Origin: Methanosarcinales archaeon
Lineage (GTDB): Archaea; Halobacteriota; Methanosarcinia; Methanosarcinales; Methanogasteraceae
Reading direction: 5' to 3'
Assembly (NCBI GenBank): GCA_030609345.1
Contig: JAUWCK010000081.1
Span: 1 to 5,766 of the forward strand
DNA: 5,766 bases
The notes beneath the pieces were generated by a model. The model was given only the letters and a program-made list of their open reading frames with translations, did no database searches and was not told where the DNA came from. Each line of letters opens with the position of its first letter. Position 1 is the first letter of the stretch. Made by a program: the position numbers and the translations under genes. Of the stretch, positions 4,782 through 5,766 are shown piece by piece.

Positions 4782-5766
4782 TCGCAGGAACTCACAGCGG
4801 AGTTGGCAAAACCACCGTCGCGATGGCGCTGATGGCTGCGTTTGCGCGCAGATATGCGGTTGCGCCGTTTAAGGTCGGACCCGATTACATCGATCCGAGC
4901 CACCACACTGCGATATGCGGACGCCCGTCCAGAAATCTGGACACGTTCATGATGGGGGAGGATGGCGTCCGCGAGACGTTTGCTAGAGCGGCAGCAGGTA
5001 CTGATATCTGCGTGATCGAGGGCGCGATGGGTCTGTATGACGGCATGGGTTCTGACGATGTCGCATCCGCTGCGCATGTTGCAAGGGTGCTCGGTCTGCC
5101 TGTGATCCTCGTTGTTGATGTCAAAGGCGTCTCCAGAAGCGCCGCTGCAATCGTCAAGGGGTACTGCGACTTCGATAAACGGATCAACGTCGCTGGCGTG
5201 ATTCTGAACAAGGTAGGGAGCCCGAGACACGGCGATATGGTCAGAACCGCAATCCGGCAGGAACTCTCGGTTCCTGTGGTCGGAGAGATACCGAAATCAT
5301 CGCGTATCGAACTTCCGTCGAGGCATCTTGGATTGTACATGGCTCACGAGGGCTATCGCATGGATTACGTGGCAGAACTGGCATCGCTCGCAGAGGATCA
5401 TCTGGATATGCCTGCGATCTGGGATATCGCACAGCAGACCCGAGATGCAGGGTACGCGGCGGCGGATAGGGGTAGTGGCATTGGTGTTGGTGTCGGTGAT
5501 GATGATGGCAATGATAATGGTGACGGCGACGACTCTACCCGGCACGATATCACGATCGGGGTTGCTCGTGACCCTGCTTTCTGTTTCTATTACAGAGATC
5601 TGACCGATTCATTGAAACGAGATGCAAACCTCGTATTCTGGAGTCCGCTTGCAGACGATCTGCCAGAAGCGGATGGGTTCTATTTCGGGGGCGGGTATCC
5701 TGAGTTGTACGCAAGGGAACTGTCAGCACGCAGCAAGACCGGAAAAGAGATCAGGGACGCTGCCGC
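4766..5766 (+). CDS. cbiA/cfbB: Cobyrinate / Ni-sirohydrochlorin a,c-diamide synthase, partial (C-terminus beyond the right edge)
   Basis: Members of this family amidate the a and c carboxylates of cobyrinate (CbiA/CobB, cobamide synthesis) or of Ni-sirohydrochlorin (CfbB, coenzyme F430 synthesis), using ATP and glutamine. The visible 333 codons show the P-loop AGTHSGVGKTT (7-17, Lys15), APFKVGPDYIDPSHH (33-47), the acidic ATPase motif VIEGAMGLYDGMG (83-95), LPVILVVDVKG (111-121) and VAGVILNKVGSPRH (142-155). The start of the class I glutaminase-like domain follows with IGVARDPAFCFYYRDL (264-279), FWSPLADDLP and FYFGGGYPEL (306-314); the expected nucleophile region lies beyond the edge. The ATG at 4766 places the P-loop at the usual distance from the N-terminus, although the frame is open farther upstream and no ribosome binding site precedes it. 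CfbB and CbiA cannot be separated here; in a methanogen-like genome both are plausible. A Gly/Asp-rich insert sits between the domains. Confidence 0.93.
   Translation, partial: MPAILIAGTHSGVGKTTVAMALMAAFARRYAVAPFKVGPDYIDPSHHTAICGRPSRNLDTFMMGEDGVRETFARAAAGTDICVIEGAMGLYDGMGSDDVASAAHVARVLGLPVILVVDVKGVSRSAAAIVKGYCDFDKRINVAGVILNKVGSPRHGDMVRTAIRQELSVPVVGEIPKSSRIELPSRHLGLYMAHEGYRMDYVAELASLAEDHLDMPAIWDIAQQTRDAGYAAADRGSGIGVGVGDDDGNDNGDGDDSTRHDITIGVARDPAFCFYYRDLTDSLKRDANLVFWSPLADDLPEADGFYFGGGYPELYARELSARSKTGKEIRDAA
5471..5536 (+). repeat. Low-complexity GGT/GAT tract encoding a Gly/Asp-rich linker
   Basis: Twenty-two codons (residues 236-257 of the diamide synthase) are almost all GGN, GAT/GAC, GTN or AAT, giving a GVGVG stretch followed by a DDDGNDNGDGDD stretch. 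The frame stays open and the conserved glutaminase-domain start (DITIGVARDPAF) follows at once, so the tract is an in-frame inter-domain linker and not a frameshift. It probably grew by trinucleotide slippage. Confidence 0.85.

Noticed and set aside
4655..5230. Minus-strand 191-codon frame opposite the diamide synthase, with further frames up to 5545
   Set aside because: Antisense to the P-loop and ATPase motifs of the diamide synthase; no recognisable domain or ribosome binding site.

Overview
The window looks like chromosomal DNA of a euryarchaeon that makes or oxidises methane, or of a close relative that oxidises other alkanes (methanogen/ANME-type, Methanomicrobia-like). The reasons are: a heterodisulfide reductase HdrA with its MvhD partner; a third subunit of the F420-dependent FrhB/FdhB family; a UPF0282 metallo-beta-lactamase-fold protein, a largely archaeal family; a CobB/CbiA/CfbB-type a,c-diamide synthase; archaeal TATA boxes; and Shine-Dalgarno sites matching GGAGGTGATC. 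I cannot name the genus from sequence alone.

Positions 1-3183, minus strand: a compact operon read right to left, hdrA (655 aa) then mvhD (149 aa) then an fdhB/frhB-family gene that runs off the left edge (233 codons visible). A TATA box and a strong ribosome binding site precede hdrA. The two internal junctions are almost without spacing (3 nt and 0 nt), and each downstream ribosome binding site lies inside the last codons of the gene before it. The likely product is a soluble complex that passes electrons between F420H2 (beta subunit), the [2Fe-2S] protein MvhD and the flavin/iron-sulfur protein HdrA. No hdrB or hdrC is visible.

Positions 3184-3538: an AT-rich gap without a convincing gene. 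It holds a 10-bp tandem duplication and a short GC-richer patch.

Positions 3539-4504, minus strand: a complete UPF0282-family MBL-fold metalloprotein of unknown function, more AT-rich by eye than its neighbours and probably expressed from a leaderless or nearly leaderless transcript.

Positions 4505-4765: a divergent promoter region with a TATA box for each direction, a 15-bp tandem repeat between them, and a possible 26-codon leader ORF ahead of the rightward gene.

Positions 4766-5766, plus strand: the first 333 codons of an a,c-diamide synthase for cobamide or coenzyme F430 synthesis, with an unusual Gly/Asp-rich linker between its ATPase and glutaminase-like domains.

I see no mobile element, CRISPR array, rRNA or tRNA. 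The most interesting points are the F420-linked Hdr module, an altered cysteine spacing in the mid-protein cluster motif of HdrA, the low-complexity insert in the diamide synthase, and the compact divergent control region. None of these amounts to a clearly new biological system.
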